A DNA stretch of 64,000 nt from Aminipila sp963524205 (GTDB lineage Bacteria; Bacillota; Clostridia; Peptostreptococcales; Anaerovoracaceae). The notes beneath the pieces were generated by a model. That model saw nothing but the letters and a program-made list of their open reading frames with translations, was not told the DNA's origin and made no database searches. Numbering within the stretch: position 1 is the first letter of the stretch; each line of letters starts with the position of its first letter. The stretch is from positions 1-64,000 of the forward strand of contig CAURED010000004.1 of assembly GCA_963524205.1 (NCBI GenBank), read 5' to 3'. The translations under genes and the position numbers were made by a program. This document shows positions 43,521 through 52,258 of the stretch, piece after piece.

Positions 43521-43569
43521 CTCTATTTAGTTTCTAATTAAATATTTTTTTATTGCCTCCTTTTCCACT

Positions 43570-46500
43570 CTACTTTTCCAACTTCTGAAAAAGTGATGCC
43601 ATCATAGATGTTGCCTCTGCCCTTGTGGCATTTCCTGAAGGTTTAAAGCTATATAGTCCGTTTGCCGCTTTGTAACCATTTATAATGCCGCCTGTCTGCA
43701 TGATTTCTATGGCTTCCTCAGCATAAGGACTGATTTTAGCCTTGTCCGAAAACTCCTGCTTAACTGCTGTCTTAGCAAGTTCTTTTTTATCAACATTTTC
43801 CAGATAGTTTTTAAGCATTACAGCCATATCCTCTCTGGATATGTTGGCATTTGGATTAAATTTACCATTAAATCCTTTTGAAATATTTTTTTCTGCTGCC
43901 CAGTTTACTGCTTTTGCATACCAAGCATTATCTGACACATCCGTGAATATTGCACTATTGGTTACTTGGGGAGCACCACTCTTATTGTAGAGTATCTGTG
44001 CAAATTCAGCTCTGGTTACACTTCCATCCGGATTAAATGTAGTTTTTGCTTTACCTTTTACAATACCTTTATTGGCAAGGTACATAACACTGTCATAGAA
44101 CCATTTGCCACTGGTTACATCTGTAAATTGGATATTGCTATAGGTTACAGCATAATATGAAAAGTGATTGGTTTCTCCCTTCATTGCTTTCTTTGCTTCA
44201 TCATAAGAAGCCCCTTCCACGGCCTCCTGAACCCCTTTGTCACTAATATGAACCATTCTCAGATTTTCTTTCTTTTCATTTGCCCCTAAAGTGTATGGCA
44301 GATAGAAAGTCACCTTGCCGCTCTTAAAATCAGTAATTTCTTTACCGTTTGAAATGGCAGAAAGATTAAATACAGGGCGTCCTGCAAGTTCAGTTATAGT
44401 TGTAGTGACAGGATTTGAAGAAGCATCTACTTTTTCTATGGTTAGCTTGATATCGCTGCCACCTGCCTCTGCAGCCAAAGCAGAAAGAGCTTCCTGATTA
44501 AACCGGATATCCCCTGTAGGCGTAGTAAGGCTCAATATACCTTTTTCCTTTACTATATCTTTTGCAGAGGATGTTGGTAATGTGGTAACCACTGTATTCG
44601 CTTTTTCATCTGCTTTTACTGCAATCGATACTTCTGGTATTAACTCTTTGCTTGAGTTTTTCACTGCCTCCAAAGCCTTCTTCAATGCTTCTATCATATC
44701 CTTTGAAGAAACAGAAGCCGCCGCTTTGCCTTCAGAGTCTGATTTGGCAGTAACCTGAACAGTCTCTTTAGCCGAAGCCTTTTGATCGTCTGTTTTAGCT
44801 GCTGAATTTTCATGATCCCAATTGCCCTCATATCCAGTTTCTATTTTATAATCATCTGTATAGAACCATAAAATTTCATCATTATTTTTTAATTTCCTTT
44901 TCGCATATCCGTCGTTAGCAATCTTTCCATTTTGCCGATACATCCATCCACTATTAGGACCATTATCAAATTCGCCCAGCCATCCAACTCCAGGCCCCTT
45001 GATTTTTGAAATATAGTTACCATCCGTATCATCAAAGTCAATTCCGGCATTGTAAAGCATCATATCGGTCAGATATTTCACAGTGGAGCCTTTAGGTACT
45101 TGTACTGTCGTGGTTTTAATCCAAACCTGTTCCTTATGTTTACCTTTTTCTCCATGCTTATCATCTCCATTTAAAGTGAATGAAACCTTAAGGTTATCTT
45201 CATTTTCAGTGATTTCTTTCGTCTGCCTGTTTACCTTAATTATGTATTTGTTTTGAGTTTTCTGGTCTGTTGACGTTGTTGTTATATCAAAACTGTTCTC
45301 TCCTTCTTTTAAACTAATATTATCCGAAATAATCCCGGATTTAAAGTTCACATCACTTCCGCCAATTCCGCTCACTTTTATTGATATGTTTGGATTTAGT
45401 GCATTAAGTTTCAATTTAATGTTTTCTATGTTATTAGCTACATTAAAGGAATATAAATTATTTGCTGCTTGTTCCTCTGTTATTATCTGATCACCCGGCG
45501 TTAAAACTACGGAACTTAAATCTGCATTTGTCGCAGGATCTCCGCCTCCAGTACATTTTATTACATAAATAACAGGTTCCTTCCTTCCATTTTGAAGGAT
45601 GACACGAAGCATACGACTACCATCGGATTTTAATAAGCCTGTATAATTGGCTTCACTTTGGTAGATTTCATTGTTGACTGAAATATTATCTTCTGAAGCT
45701 CCCTTTACAGAGACCTTAACCGTTGCCTTAGACTGATCATTTAAATCCAGTTCATAATACTTTGTATTATTTTCTTCTATGGTTGAAACAGGGGTCAAAG
45801 CAAGTACATCTTTACCGTTTATTGTTAATGAAGAAGCTTCGTTGGTTTTACCTACTGCTTCATTATCTGCTACCGCTCTAGCTAAAGTTCCAACCTCTAC
45901 AGAATTTTCTCCAAGGACTTTGTTTACAATATCTACAGCTGACTGAACACGAACGTATTGGATACTGTTTAACTTTACTGGTTTACCATCTTGATCTACT
46001 GCCCATGACAGGTCAAAACAATCACCAATATTATTAACATGTTCTGTAGCATAAGGATTTGCCGCTTTCGCTGTAATGGTATATTCTTCCTGAGCATTTT
46101 CTATTCCTGAACACTTATGATAATCTGCGTACCCAAAAACAGCCTTTGGAGCGATATCTTCAATGTTGTTTTCTCCTTTTTTTGCTAAAAGAACAGCATT
46201 GATTTTAGAGCCATCCTTTAATGTAGCTTCCCTATTCCAGCCCGTCATTAATTCATAATGCCTTGAACCAGCTAAGGTATACCAACTATTTCCGTCTTCC
46301 GAGACTAGAACATTCCCCAGCTCGGGAGCAGTACTGTTGGCATATGCAAACCCATTTCCGTAAACAATAAAGTCTACTCCATAAGGATTAGTTGCAGAAT
46401 TTAAAACATGTTCTTTGAATTTAAATGTTATATATCCCCCAAATCCTCCAAGAGAAAGATATTTATCAAACCTCGTTGTTGGCTTTAACAGAAAATCTGC

Positions 46501-47433
46501 TTCACCATTTTTTATATCCACTCTTTTTACAAATTGACCTGCGGCAGGATTATAGTCAACTACTTCAAAAGCAGCATCTGATACAACTGTAGAATCCTTC
46601 TTTATAAATAAAAATTCATATTTATTTTCTTTTTGTATTCCAAGATTCTCATTAGTAAATGAAGCAATAATATTTACTTTTTCAAAATTGTCCGTTTCGT
46701 ATATGTATTTTCCTTGCGATGATTTAGCTAATTCATTTTCCTTTGCAACGGTTTGCTTATACAATTTTACACCGTCATCAGTATTAAAACACAAATCAGC
46801 CTTTTCCGTATTCTGAGACAGGTAAATCTTATTAATAAATTCAGTAGAATCCCATGGTAAATTATAATAATTACTAGGATTAACTGTTAATCCATTTATA
46901 ACAGGATTCTGTACATTTGTATTTACACCAAATACTGTAATTATATATGTTTTTATATCCGAACTATTTGTCTTATTTGTAAACTCGAATTTTAAAACAG
47001 TACCCTCTGATGTTGCCTTTAAATCTTTACCTTTTAAATAAAAATAAGCTGTCATTCCTGTTGCTGCATCTTTACCTGTCTTATCATTATCAATATATAT
47101 TTTTAATGTGGCATTTTTCCAATCTGCACGTTTTGATTTTCCAAAGCAAAACGTTCCATCAGTACTAGCGTAAGCGTAGTACTGGAAACATTCTGATGAA
47201 AAGCCTGTAGAACCAGTTTCTTTACCTAATTCATCCACTTGAAATAAAGTCCCTGCTGGTTTTCCTTTTATATTAATATTTACTTCGCTTGTAAAGTCCC
47301 CTACACTTTTAACTATAGTACCACCATCAGCAGCAAATGAATTGGGTGCAATAGATATGAAAAGACCAGCCATTAGCAAAAAAATTAGTAACCAGGCTAT
47401 TAATCTTCTGTGATTCATTCTTATAATGTTCAA
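43570..47433 (-). CDS. Large SLH-anchored surface protein with cadherin-like repeats and DUF4430
   Basis: About 1287 residues. A signal peptide ends near PNSFAADGG. A long beta-rich region follows with cadherin-like/Ig-like segments (for example VTLKVN-type strands ending in NKYIIKVNRQ). A DUF4430 domain, the transcobalamin beta-domain fold, sits near residues 780-890 (GSTVKYLTDMML, PNSGWMYRQNGK, DEILWFYTDDYK). A spacer domain shared with the 48591 protein and three SLH repeats end the protein. TTG 47433 follows AAAGAGG and is my choice; the frame is open nine codons further. It is likely a cell-wall-bound corrinoid-related protein, cotranscribed with the small DUF4430 gene. Confidence 0.8.
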   Translation of the reverse strand: MNIIRMNHRRLIAWLLIFLLMAGLFISIAPNSFAADGGTIVKSVGDFTSEVNINIKGKPAGTLFQVDELGKETGSTGFSSECFQYYAYASTDGTFCFGKSKRADWKNATLKIYIDNDKTGKDAATGMTAYFYLKGKDLKATSEGTVLKFEFTNKTNSSDIKTYIITVFGVNTNVQNPVINGLTVNPSNYYNLPWDSTEFINKIYLSQNTEKADLCFNTDDGVKLYKQTVAKENELAKSSQGKYIYETDNFEKVNIIASFTNENLGIQKENKYEFLFIKKDSTVVSDAAFEVVDYNPAAGQFVKRVDIKNGEADFLLKPTTRFDKYLSLGGFGGYITFKFKEHVLNSATNPYGVDFIVYGNGFAYANSTAPELGNVLVSEDGNSWYTLAGSRHYELMTGWNREATLKDGSKINAVLLAKKGENNIEDIAPKAVFGYADYHKCSGIENAQEEYTITAKAANPYATEHVNNIGDCFDLSWAVDQDGKPVKLNSIQYVRVQSAVDIVNKVLGENSVEVGTLARAVADNEAVGKTNEASSLTINGKDVLALTPVSTIEENNTKYYELDLNDQSKATVKVSVKGASEDNISVNNEIYQSEANYTGLLKSDGSRMLRVILQNGRKEPVIYVIKCTGGGDPATNADLSSVVLTPGDQIITEEQAANNLYSFNVANNIENIKLKLNALNPNISIKVSGIGGSDVNFKSGIISDNISLKEGENSFDITTTSTDQKTQNKYIIKVNRQTKEITENEDNLKVSFTLNGDDKHGEKGKHKEQVWIKTTTVQVPKGSTVKYLTDMMLYNAGIDFDDTDGNYISKIKGPGVGWLGEFDNGPNSGWMYRQNGKIANDGYAKRKLKNNDEILWFYTDDYKIETGYEGNWDHENSAAKTDDQKASAKETVQVTAKSDSEGKAAASVSSKDMIEALKKALEAVKNSSKELIPEVSIAVKADEKANTVVTTLPTSSAKDIVKEKGILSLTTPTGDIRFNQEALSALAAEAGGSDIKLTIEKVDASSNPVTTTITELAGRPVFNLSAISNGKEITDFKSGKVTFYLPYTLGANEKKENLRMVHISDKGVQEAVEGASYDEAKKAMKGETNHFSYYAVTYSNIQFTDVTSGKWFYDSVMYLANKGIVKGKAKTTFNPDGSVTRAEFAQILYNKSGAPQVTNSAIFTDVSDNAWYAKAVNWAAEKNISKGFNGKFNPNANISREDMAVMLKNYLENVDKKELAKTAVKQEFSDKAKISPYAEEAIEIMQTGGIINGYKAANGLYSFKPSGNATRAEATSMMASLFQKLEK

Positions 47434-47463
47434 AATAATTACCTCTTTTTTCATAATCAAAAT

Positions 47464-47487
47464 TGGCGGAAATCATGTGATTCCCGC
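47464..47487 (-). other. Intercistronic hairpin in the riboswitch 2 operon
   Basis: GGCGGGAATCA and TGATTTCCGCC pair around a two-base loop on the minus strand, with no T-run after it. It lies between the two structural genes and may protect the upstream message or reduce expression of the downstream one. Confidence 0.5.
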
Positions 47488-47507
47488 CAGTCCAACTTCT
47501 GTGTCTA

Positions 47508-48041
47508 TTATTTCCAACGATATTCTAGTGCTTCAAAACTTAATGTAACTGATGCATCTGCTGTCAATAACTTTTCCCCCATAGAAACGGTTGGGTAATC
47601 ATTGGTACTCTGTGGCATATTGTTTGGAGTATTAACAAAATACATCCAGGAAAGACCATCATAAACGTTTTCATGAGTTGCTTCATCATATGAATAGGAA
47701 TCTTCATTTACATAGTTAACTCCATCATACGTAGCTGATTTAAGGAAATTTCCACTCCATTCTGCTGTTGAAAGAAGGTTTGTTGTATCTGCCACTGCTG
47801 CATTTACTGCATCTTTTACAGATTGTCCAGACTGAATAGTAACCTGTATAGGGGCTGTTGTTAATACTGTCTGTACTGGGCTGGAACCCATTCTATCTAC
47901 TTCCTGTACATAAATGTTTACATGTACGGTACCATTTGTTCCAACTGTCTGTTCTGCTGCAAATGACACGCTTGCCATAGCAAATACCATTACCAATGCC
48001 AGAACTATAGCAAAAGCTTTTTTGTTTAATAGTTTTTTCAT
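47508..48041 (-). CDS. Small secreted DUF4430 protein
   Basis: The 177-residue protein has a classical signal peptide (MKKLLNKKAFAIVLALVMVF, cleavage near SFAAEQ). The remainder is one DUF4430-like domain: VTIQSGQSVKDAVNAAV, a central tyrosine-rich segment, GLSWMYFVN, which corresponds to the GWMYxVN motif, and a final VTLSFEALEY strand. DUF4430 has the fold of the C-terminal, ligand-capping domain of intrinsic factor and transcobalamin. There is no wall anchor, so it may be a diffusible or partner-bound corrinoid binder. AAGGAGG precedes the ATG; it is the first gene behind riboswitch 2. Confidence 0.8.
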   Translation of the reverse strand: MKKLLNKKAFAIVLALVMVFAMASVSFAAEQTVGTNGTVHVNIYVQEVDRMGSSPVQTVLTTAPIQVTIQSGQSVKDAVNAAVADTTNLLSTAEWSGNFLKSATYDGVNYVNEDSYSYDEATHENVYDGLSWMYFVNTPNNMPQSTNDYPTVSMGEKLLTADASVTLSFEALEYRWK

Positions 48042-48157
48042 TTTTTATCCTCCTTATGAAAAACACAACCTCTTCTGCCGACCTCATTGTTAACAGAAGA
48101 AAACAATAAATTATTTATTTCAAACCTCTGGGGAGATTTAAAATCTCTATTTCTGCA

Positions 48158-48190
48158 ATAAAAAAACTGTGGTATTTCTACCACAGTCCG
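48158..48190 (-). terminator. Terminator of cobalamin riboswitch 2
   Basis: A perfect ACTGTGGTA/TACCACAGT stem with a four-base loop is followed by seven T residues on the minus strand. Confidence 0.88.
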
Positions 48191-48267
48191 TTTTTGCTGT
48201 TGCTTTTTAATTTACCAGTGCTTGTACCTCACCGATATAAACGCTTGCCATTTTACCCTTGACACGT

Positions 48268-48445
48268 TTTCCTATCCATGCAGGTCTTCTGACTTGTGTA
48301 TCTACATCCTTCCCAACCTTCCCAAATAGATTACCATTCAGTGGTTATTTGTTTTCACAAATTTTGAAAAGAACTCCTCACTTACAGCGGCGGGTCCGTG
48401 CCGGACTTTAACCGGCTTCCCTTTTAACTGCCAACTTCCGTTGAC
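48268..48445 (-). promoter_or_regulatory. Cobalamin riboswitch 2
   Basis: The minus strand reads AAGGGAAGCCGGTTAAAGTC, CCGGCACGGACCCGCCGCTG, TAAGTGAGGAGTTC, then GGGAAGG and AGTCAGAAGACCTGCATGG: the full set of cobalamin aptamer landmarks. It controls the small and large DUF4430 genes downstream through the terminator at 48158. Confidence 0.92.
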
Positions 48446-48480
48446 AGACATGAATAACTATTAAATTATTTACTATATTT

Positions 48481-48509
48481 ATAATATAATATTTTTTTCG
48501 AGATTTCAA
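48481..48509 (-). promoter_or_regulatory. Promoter of the riboswitch 2 operon
   Basis: TTGAAA (48504-48509) and TATTAT (48481-48486) with 17-bp spacing, about 35 bases upstream of the aptamer. Confidence 0.6.
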
Positions 48510-48590
48510 AGATGTTTTAATGACTTATTTCTACAAATTTCGACAATATGTAGAAGAATTGCTTTACCAGATTTACAGACTCTCGTGCTA

Positions 48591-51500
48591 TTATAAATAA
48601 TTTTGCATTAATACAGAAATCATTTTCGAGCATTCTGCTCTTGTTGCATTTTCTTTAGGAGCAAAACTGTCTGTAGTTTTTCCATTAATTACTCCTGCTT
48701 TTTGCAACTCTACTACTGCTGATTCTGCATAACCACCCATTTGATTCTTGTCAGCAAACTTCACTTCTTTATTTACTTCGCTGAGTTTCTTTTGTTCAAT
48801 CTTAGACATATATCTTGAAAGAATTACAGCCATATCCTGTCTTGTAATACTTTCATTGGGATTAAATGATACCGTACCATCATTGTTTGAATTTCCAGTT
48901 ACTAGCCCCAACTCAGCTGCCCAAGCTGCTGAGTTTGCAAACCAAACTCCTTTTTTAACATCTTTAAATTTAGGATCTCCATATTTACTTAAATCAGCCC
49001 CTGATAGGTTTGCAAGTATTTGCACAAATTCAGCTCTCGTAACCTTATCATTTGGTGCAAATCCTGCATTATTTACACCTTTCACCACATCTCTTGCTGC
49101 TAAATATACAATCTGATCCTTTGCCCAATGCTTCGATATATCTTCAAAGGAAATATTCTTATAACCTATCGCGTAATTAGAAAAATGATTGGTTGAAAAA
49201 GTCAGTGTCTTTGTCTTGGAATCATATTTGCAGTCTTTAACTGTTTCTAAATTTCCACTGTGGTTTATATAATAAACAACAATGCCATTTACATTTTCAC
49301 TCTCTGCCGCTGTATACGGTATGGAAACTTGTATATTATCTGCAAAATTAGAGATTTTCTTATCTCCTACGGTTAAATTAAAGTCAAAAATTGGTCTGTC
49401 TCCGACTTTCTCTTTAATCTTACTCTTGCTATCCTCTGAAATATTTCCTTCTTTATCAATGTCTACTTTTCTTACTGACAGCTTTACATCCCCATTGATG
49501 TTCTTAGACATAAGCTCCAAATTCTGTTTATCAAAAACAATATCCGCAAGAGGTGTCTGCACAGTTACAACATCAACCTTCTTATTTAGTTCCACCATAG
49601 AGTCTTTAGGCAGTTTGGTTTCTACCTCTTTTGCCTTATCATCTGCCTTTACCACTATCTTCACTTCTTTTTTAGCTGTAGCTCCTGATTTTTCTGAGGC
49701 TTTTACAACAGCCTCTATGGCATTACTAATATCTTTTGTCTTTACTTCTGCAGATGCTTTTCCATCTTTATCTGTGGTTGCTTGTACTTCAGTTTTTCCT
49801 GTGGCTTTTTCTTTTTCCACAAAATCTGCTATAGCTGATTTACCTCCAGCGGCTTCCACAGCATCTGGATCTTTTGTCCAGTCATTGGTATAGTACCATA
49901 CGATATTATCTCCATTATATAGATTACATTTCGTCAACGCGATATTAGGCAGGCTTCCATTCACGCTATAAAGCCACCCTGAATTCTTTCCTTTATCAAA
50001 CTCAGATAAACACTTACCTGATGAGTTAGTTATAGAAGATACATAGTTTTTATTTGATATTATATAATTGAATCCCTTTTCCTTCAGAACTTTAGTAAAT
50101 GCATGATATACGGTTGCATCAGATTTTACAGTAATCGTTGTACGAGGAATCCAAGTTCCTGAATCAGCTTTTAATGTAAACGATACGTTAATTTCTTTAT
50201 CCGACACTGGGTCTTTAGGCGTTTCTTCCTTCCCTCCTGTACCATTTGCATAGGCCTCAGTTTTAGCCATTTTTGAGAAATCATATATGCTGTATGGCTG
50301 ACCATTTTTCATCACTTCTGATGCAGCAATCAATGCCAAGAATCCCTGTACTGTAGCATATTCATCGTACGTGCCTGCAGTAAAGAAAAATCCGTCATTT
50401 GAGTCTAATTTATAACTTAAAAGACCATCAACCACACTTTTTCCGTTTTTTATAAATCTGCTGTCAGTATAAGGGTTAATACCAAGTTGTGCCAGCGTGA
50501 TGATAACGGAAGCATCGCTATTCGCACTTCCATAACTCCCATTATCTCCTTGTTTTTCGGATAAAGTTAGTAGTGTCGTGTCTATTTCAGTTTTTACAGC
50601 TCCTCTGTTATAATATGGTGCTAATCCCTGCAATATCATTACTGGGGTATCTACCCCCCAAGTCCAGTCCGCATTTTTTAGTTCACCAGCCAAATAGTTT
50701 ATGTATATTGTTTTTAAGTCGTCAGAGTTATAACTACCTTGATTTAATGATAAAAGAACATAAGGAGCTATTGTTGAATACCAACCCTGCTTTGCATCTT
50801 CCAATTTAATATTTTTTAATTGACTTACAGCATCTATTTTAGTTTTATTCACAGTCCATAGAGCTGTAGCATCATATCCAAAGGCACTCATTCCATTTAT
50901 TGCGTTAGACAATTTATTTGCATTAGTAGATGCAGTTGTTCCTAAAGATGTAATATCAGAAACAGTCTTATTGATAAATGCCTGTTTAGCATCTGGGGAC
51001 ACATCTTTTGTTGTATCTGAATAAGTATTTTTATAGGCACTCATTCCCACTGCCTGCCACCATGTTGCCGAGGATCCCCACCATTCAGAATTTTTACCCG
51101 CATATGAAGTTGCAATCTTCTCATTTATTTCTTTTATCTGAGCGGTAACTGTGCCCTTCTGGGTTTCTTGGGCTGCTTTCACGGTAATATCAAATGATTT
51201 CGTATCTGATACACTTCCATAAGCAATATTAGCCGTTAACTTTACTGTCTTTTTTTCTTCTGTAGTGCGAATAACTGTTCCGTCATTTTTTATAATGGAT
51301 TCATCATCTGAAGTCCAAGAAATAGTAGTGTTACCACTTTTCCCCTTGGCGGGCAGGTTTAAAATTTTTTCTATTTCATCAATAGAAGTATTTTCACCTT
51401 TGAAATTATCAAAAGTTAGTGCCTCCTTATCCTGGCTGACAATCTGAGCTTTTTCCGCATCACTTAAGGATGTCGTTACTATTACCTCATCAGTATTATC

Positions 51501-51593
51501 TGCAAAAGCGGTCATGGGAACCATGGTAAAGGCCATAATCAATATTAATAAAAATGACATCCCCTTTTTTAGTAATTTATTTCTTTTATTCAT
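48591..51593 (-). CDS. SLH-anchored intrinsic-factor-like protein (alpha-toroid plus DUF4430)
   Basis: About 1000 residues: signal peptide (ends TAFADN), an atrophied Ig-like domain (residues 35-140), an alpha/alpha-toroid of the terpenoid-cyclase/intrinsic-factor type (about 150-430; QGDNGSYGSANSDASVIITL), a DUF4430 domain (about 460-580; NSGWLYSVNGSL, DNIVWYYTNDW), a spacer shared with the 43570 protein, and three SLH repeats. Alpha-toroid followed by DUF4430 is the domain order of animal intrinsic factor and transcobalamin. ATG 51593 is preceded by GGAG; a longer frame starts at 51623 without one. It is single under riboswitch 3. Confidence 0.85.
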   Translation of the reverse strand: MNKRNKLLKKGMSFLLILIMAFTMVPMTAFADNTDEVIVTTSLSDAEKAQIVSQDKEALTFDNFKGENTSIDEIEKILNLPAKGKSGNTTISWTSDDESIIKNDGTVIRTTEEKKTVKLTANIAYGSVSDTKSFDITVKAAQETQKGTVTAQIKEINEKIATSYAGKNSEWWGSSATWWQAVGMSAYKNTYSDTTKDVSPDAKQAFINKTVSDITSLGTTASTNANKLSNAINGMSAFGYDATALWTVNKTKIDAVSQLKNIKLEDAKQGWYSTIAPYVLLSLNQGSYNSDDLKTIYINYLAGELKNADWTWGVDTPVMILQGLAPYYNRGAVKTEIDTTLLTLSEKQGDNGSYGSANSDASVIITLAQLGINPYTDSRFIKNGKSVVDGLLSYKLDSNDGFFFTAGTYDEYATVQGFLALIAASEVMKNGQPYSIYDFSKMAKTEAYANGTGGKEETPKDPVSDKEINVSFTLKADSGTWIPRTTITVKSDATVYHAFTKVLKEKGFNYIISNKNYVSSITNSSGKCLSEFDKGKNSGWLYSVNGSLPNIALTKCNLYNGDNIVWYYTNDWTKDPDAVEAAGGKSAIADFVEKEKATGKTEVQATTDKDGKASAEVKTKDISNAIEAVVKASEKSGATAKKEVKIVVKADDKAKEVETKLPKDSMVELNKKVDVVTVQTPLADIVFDKQNLELMSKNINGDVKLSVRKVDIDKEGNISEDSKSKIKEKVGDRPIFDFNLTVGDKKISNFADNIQVSIPYTAAESENVNGIVVYYINHSGNLETVKDCKYDSKTKTLTFSTNHFSNYAIGYKNISFEDISKHWAKDQIVYLAARDVVKGVNNAGFAPNDKVTRAEFVQILANLSGADLSKYGDPKFKDVKKGVWFANSAAWAAELGLVTGNSNNDGTVSFNPNESITRQDMAVILSRYMSKIEQKKLSEVNKEVKFADKNQMGGYAESAVVELQKAGVINGKTTDSFAPKENATRAECSKMISVLMQNYL

Positions 51594-51697
51594 TGTCTTT
51601 TCATTTTCTCCTTCATTTAACATTATTTATTTCTATAAATCATCGCGTAAGCGTTACCAAGTAGTTATTTACCTGTTTTTATCCCATAAAAAGGTAA

Positions 51698-51730
51698 CAA
51701 AAAAACTGCAGCATTTCTGCTACAGTCCGT
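51698..51730 (-). terminator. Second terminator in the riboswitch 3 leader
   Basis: ACTGTAGCA pairs with TGCTGCAGT on the minus strand and is followed by seven T residues. It closely resembles the riboswitch-proximal terminator at 51814 and lies between it and the gene, about 90 bases further on. Confidence 0.8.
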
Positions 51731-51813
51731 TTTCTCTGTAATATACCCCTTGCTATCTGTGGCTTATATTTAAGATTCCTTATTATTAACAATAAAACAA
51801 GAGAATTAATAAA

Positions 51814-51846
51814 ACAAAAAAACTGTAGCAAAATGCTACAGTCCGT
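51814..51846 (-). terminator. Terminator of cobalamin riboswitch 3
   Basis: A perfect ACTGTAGCA/TGCTACAGT stem with a three-base loop, followed by T7 on the minus strand. Confidence 0.88.
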
Positions 51847-51935
51847 TTTTCTCTGTATGTAATACGTTTAATAGTATAAGGAAAATACAAATATTTTCAT
51901 CACGCTGCCGATTACCCGTCGGTTCGTTTCTAACA

Positions 51936-52092
51936 TCCTATGCAGGTCTTCTGGCTCACGTATCAACGTTTCTTCCTGCCTTCCCGAAAACATTTCAGTG
52001 GCATATAGGAGAAACTACCCGTTTACAGCGGCGGTACCGCGCAGGATTCTAACCTGCTTCCCTCTTAGCTGCCCAGCTTATCGTCACCTTAG
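51936..52092 (-). promoter_or_regulatory. Cobalamin riboswitch 3
   Basis: On the minus strand: AGAGGGAAGCAGGTTAGAAT, CCTGCGCGGTACCGCCGCTG, TAAACGGGTAG, CACTGAAATG, CGGGAAGGCAGGAAG and CCAGAAGACCTGCATAGG. A CCGA...TCGG hairpin follows at about 51908-51922 and may be the loop-13 kissing element. It is very similar to riboswitch 5, including flanks. Confidence 0.93.
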
Positions 52093-52155
52093 TTAAATTT
52101 AACATACCAGACTTTAGCTTGCAGAACATAAATGTTTTATTAAATTATACTTTTA

Positions 52156-52185
52156 ATGGTAACATTAATATGCAAATAATGTCAA
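52156..52185 (-). promoter_or_regulatory. Promoter of the riboswitch 3 gene
   Basis: TTGACA (52180-52185) and TACCAT (52156-52161), spacing 18. The riboswitch 5 promoter has the same two hexamers and spacing. Confidence 0.6.
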
Positions 52186-52258
52186 GCAAAGTTCTACATT
52201 GTTCTACAAATTTCTACATTTATCTATTCTTTTGGTTTTATTTAAAGATTGGGCAATG

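Noticed and set aside
49282..49893. Long plus-strand open frame opposite the SLH protein gene
   Set aside because: It is antisense to a well-supported secreted protein with signal peptide and SLH repeats, and lacks a ribosome site.
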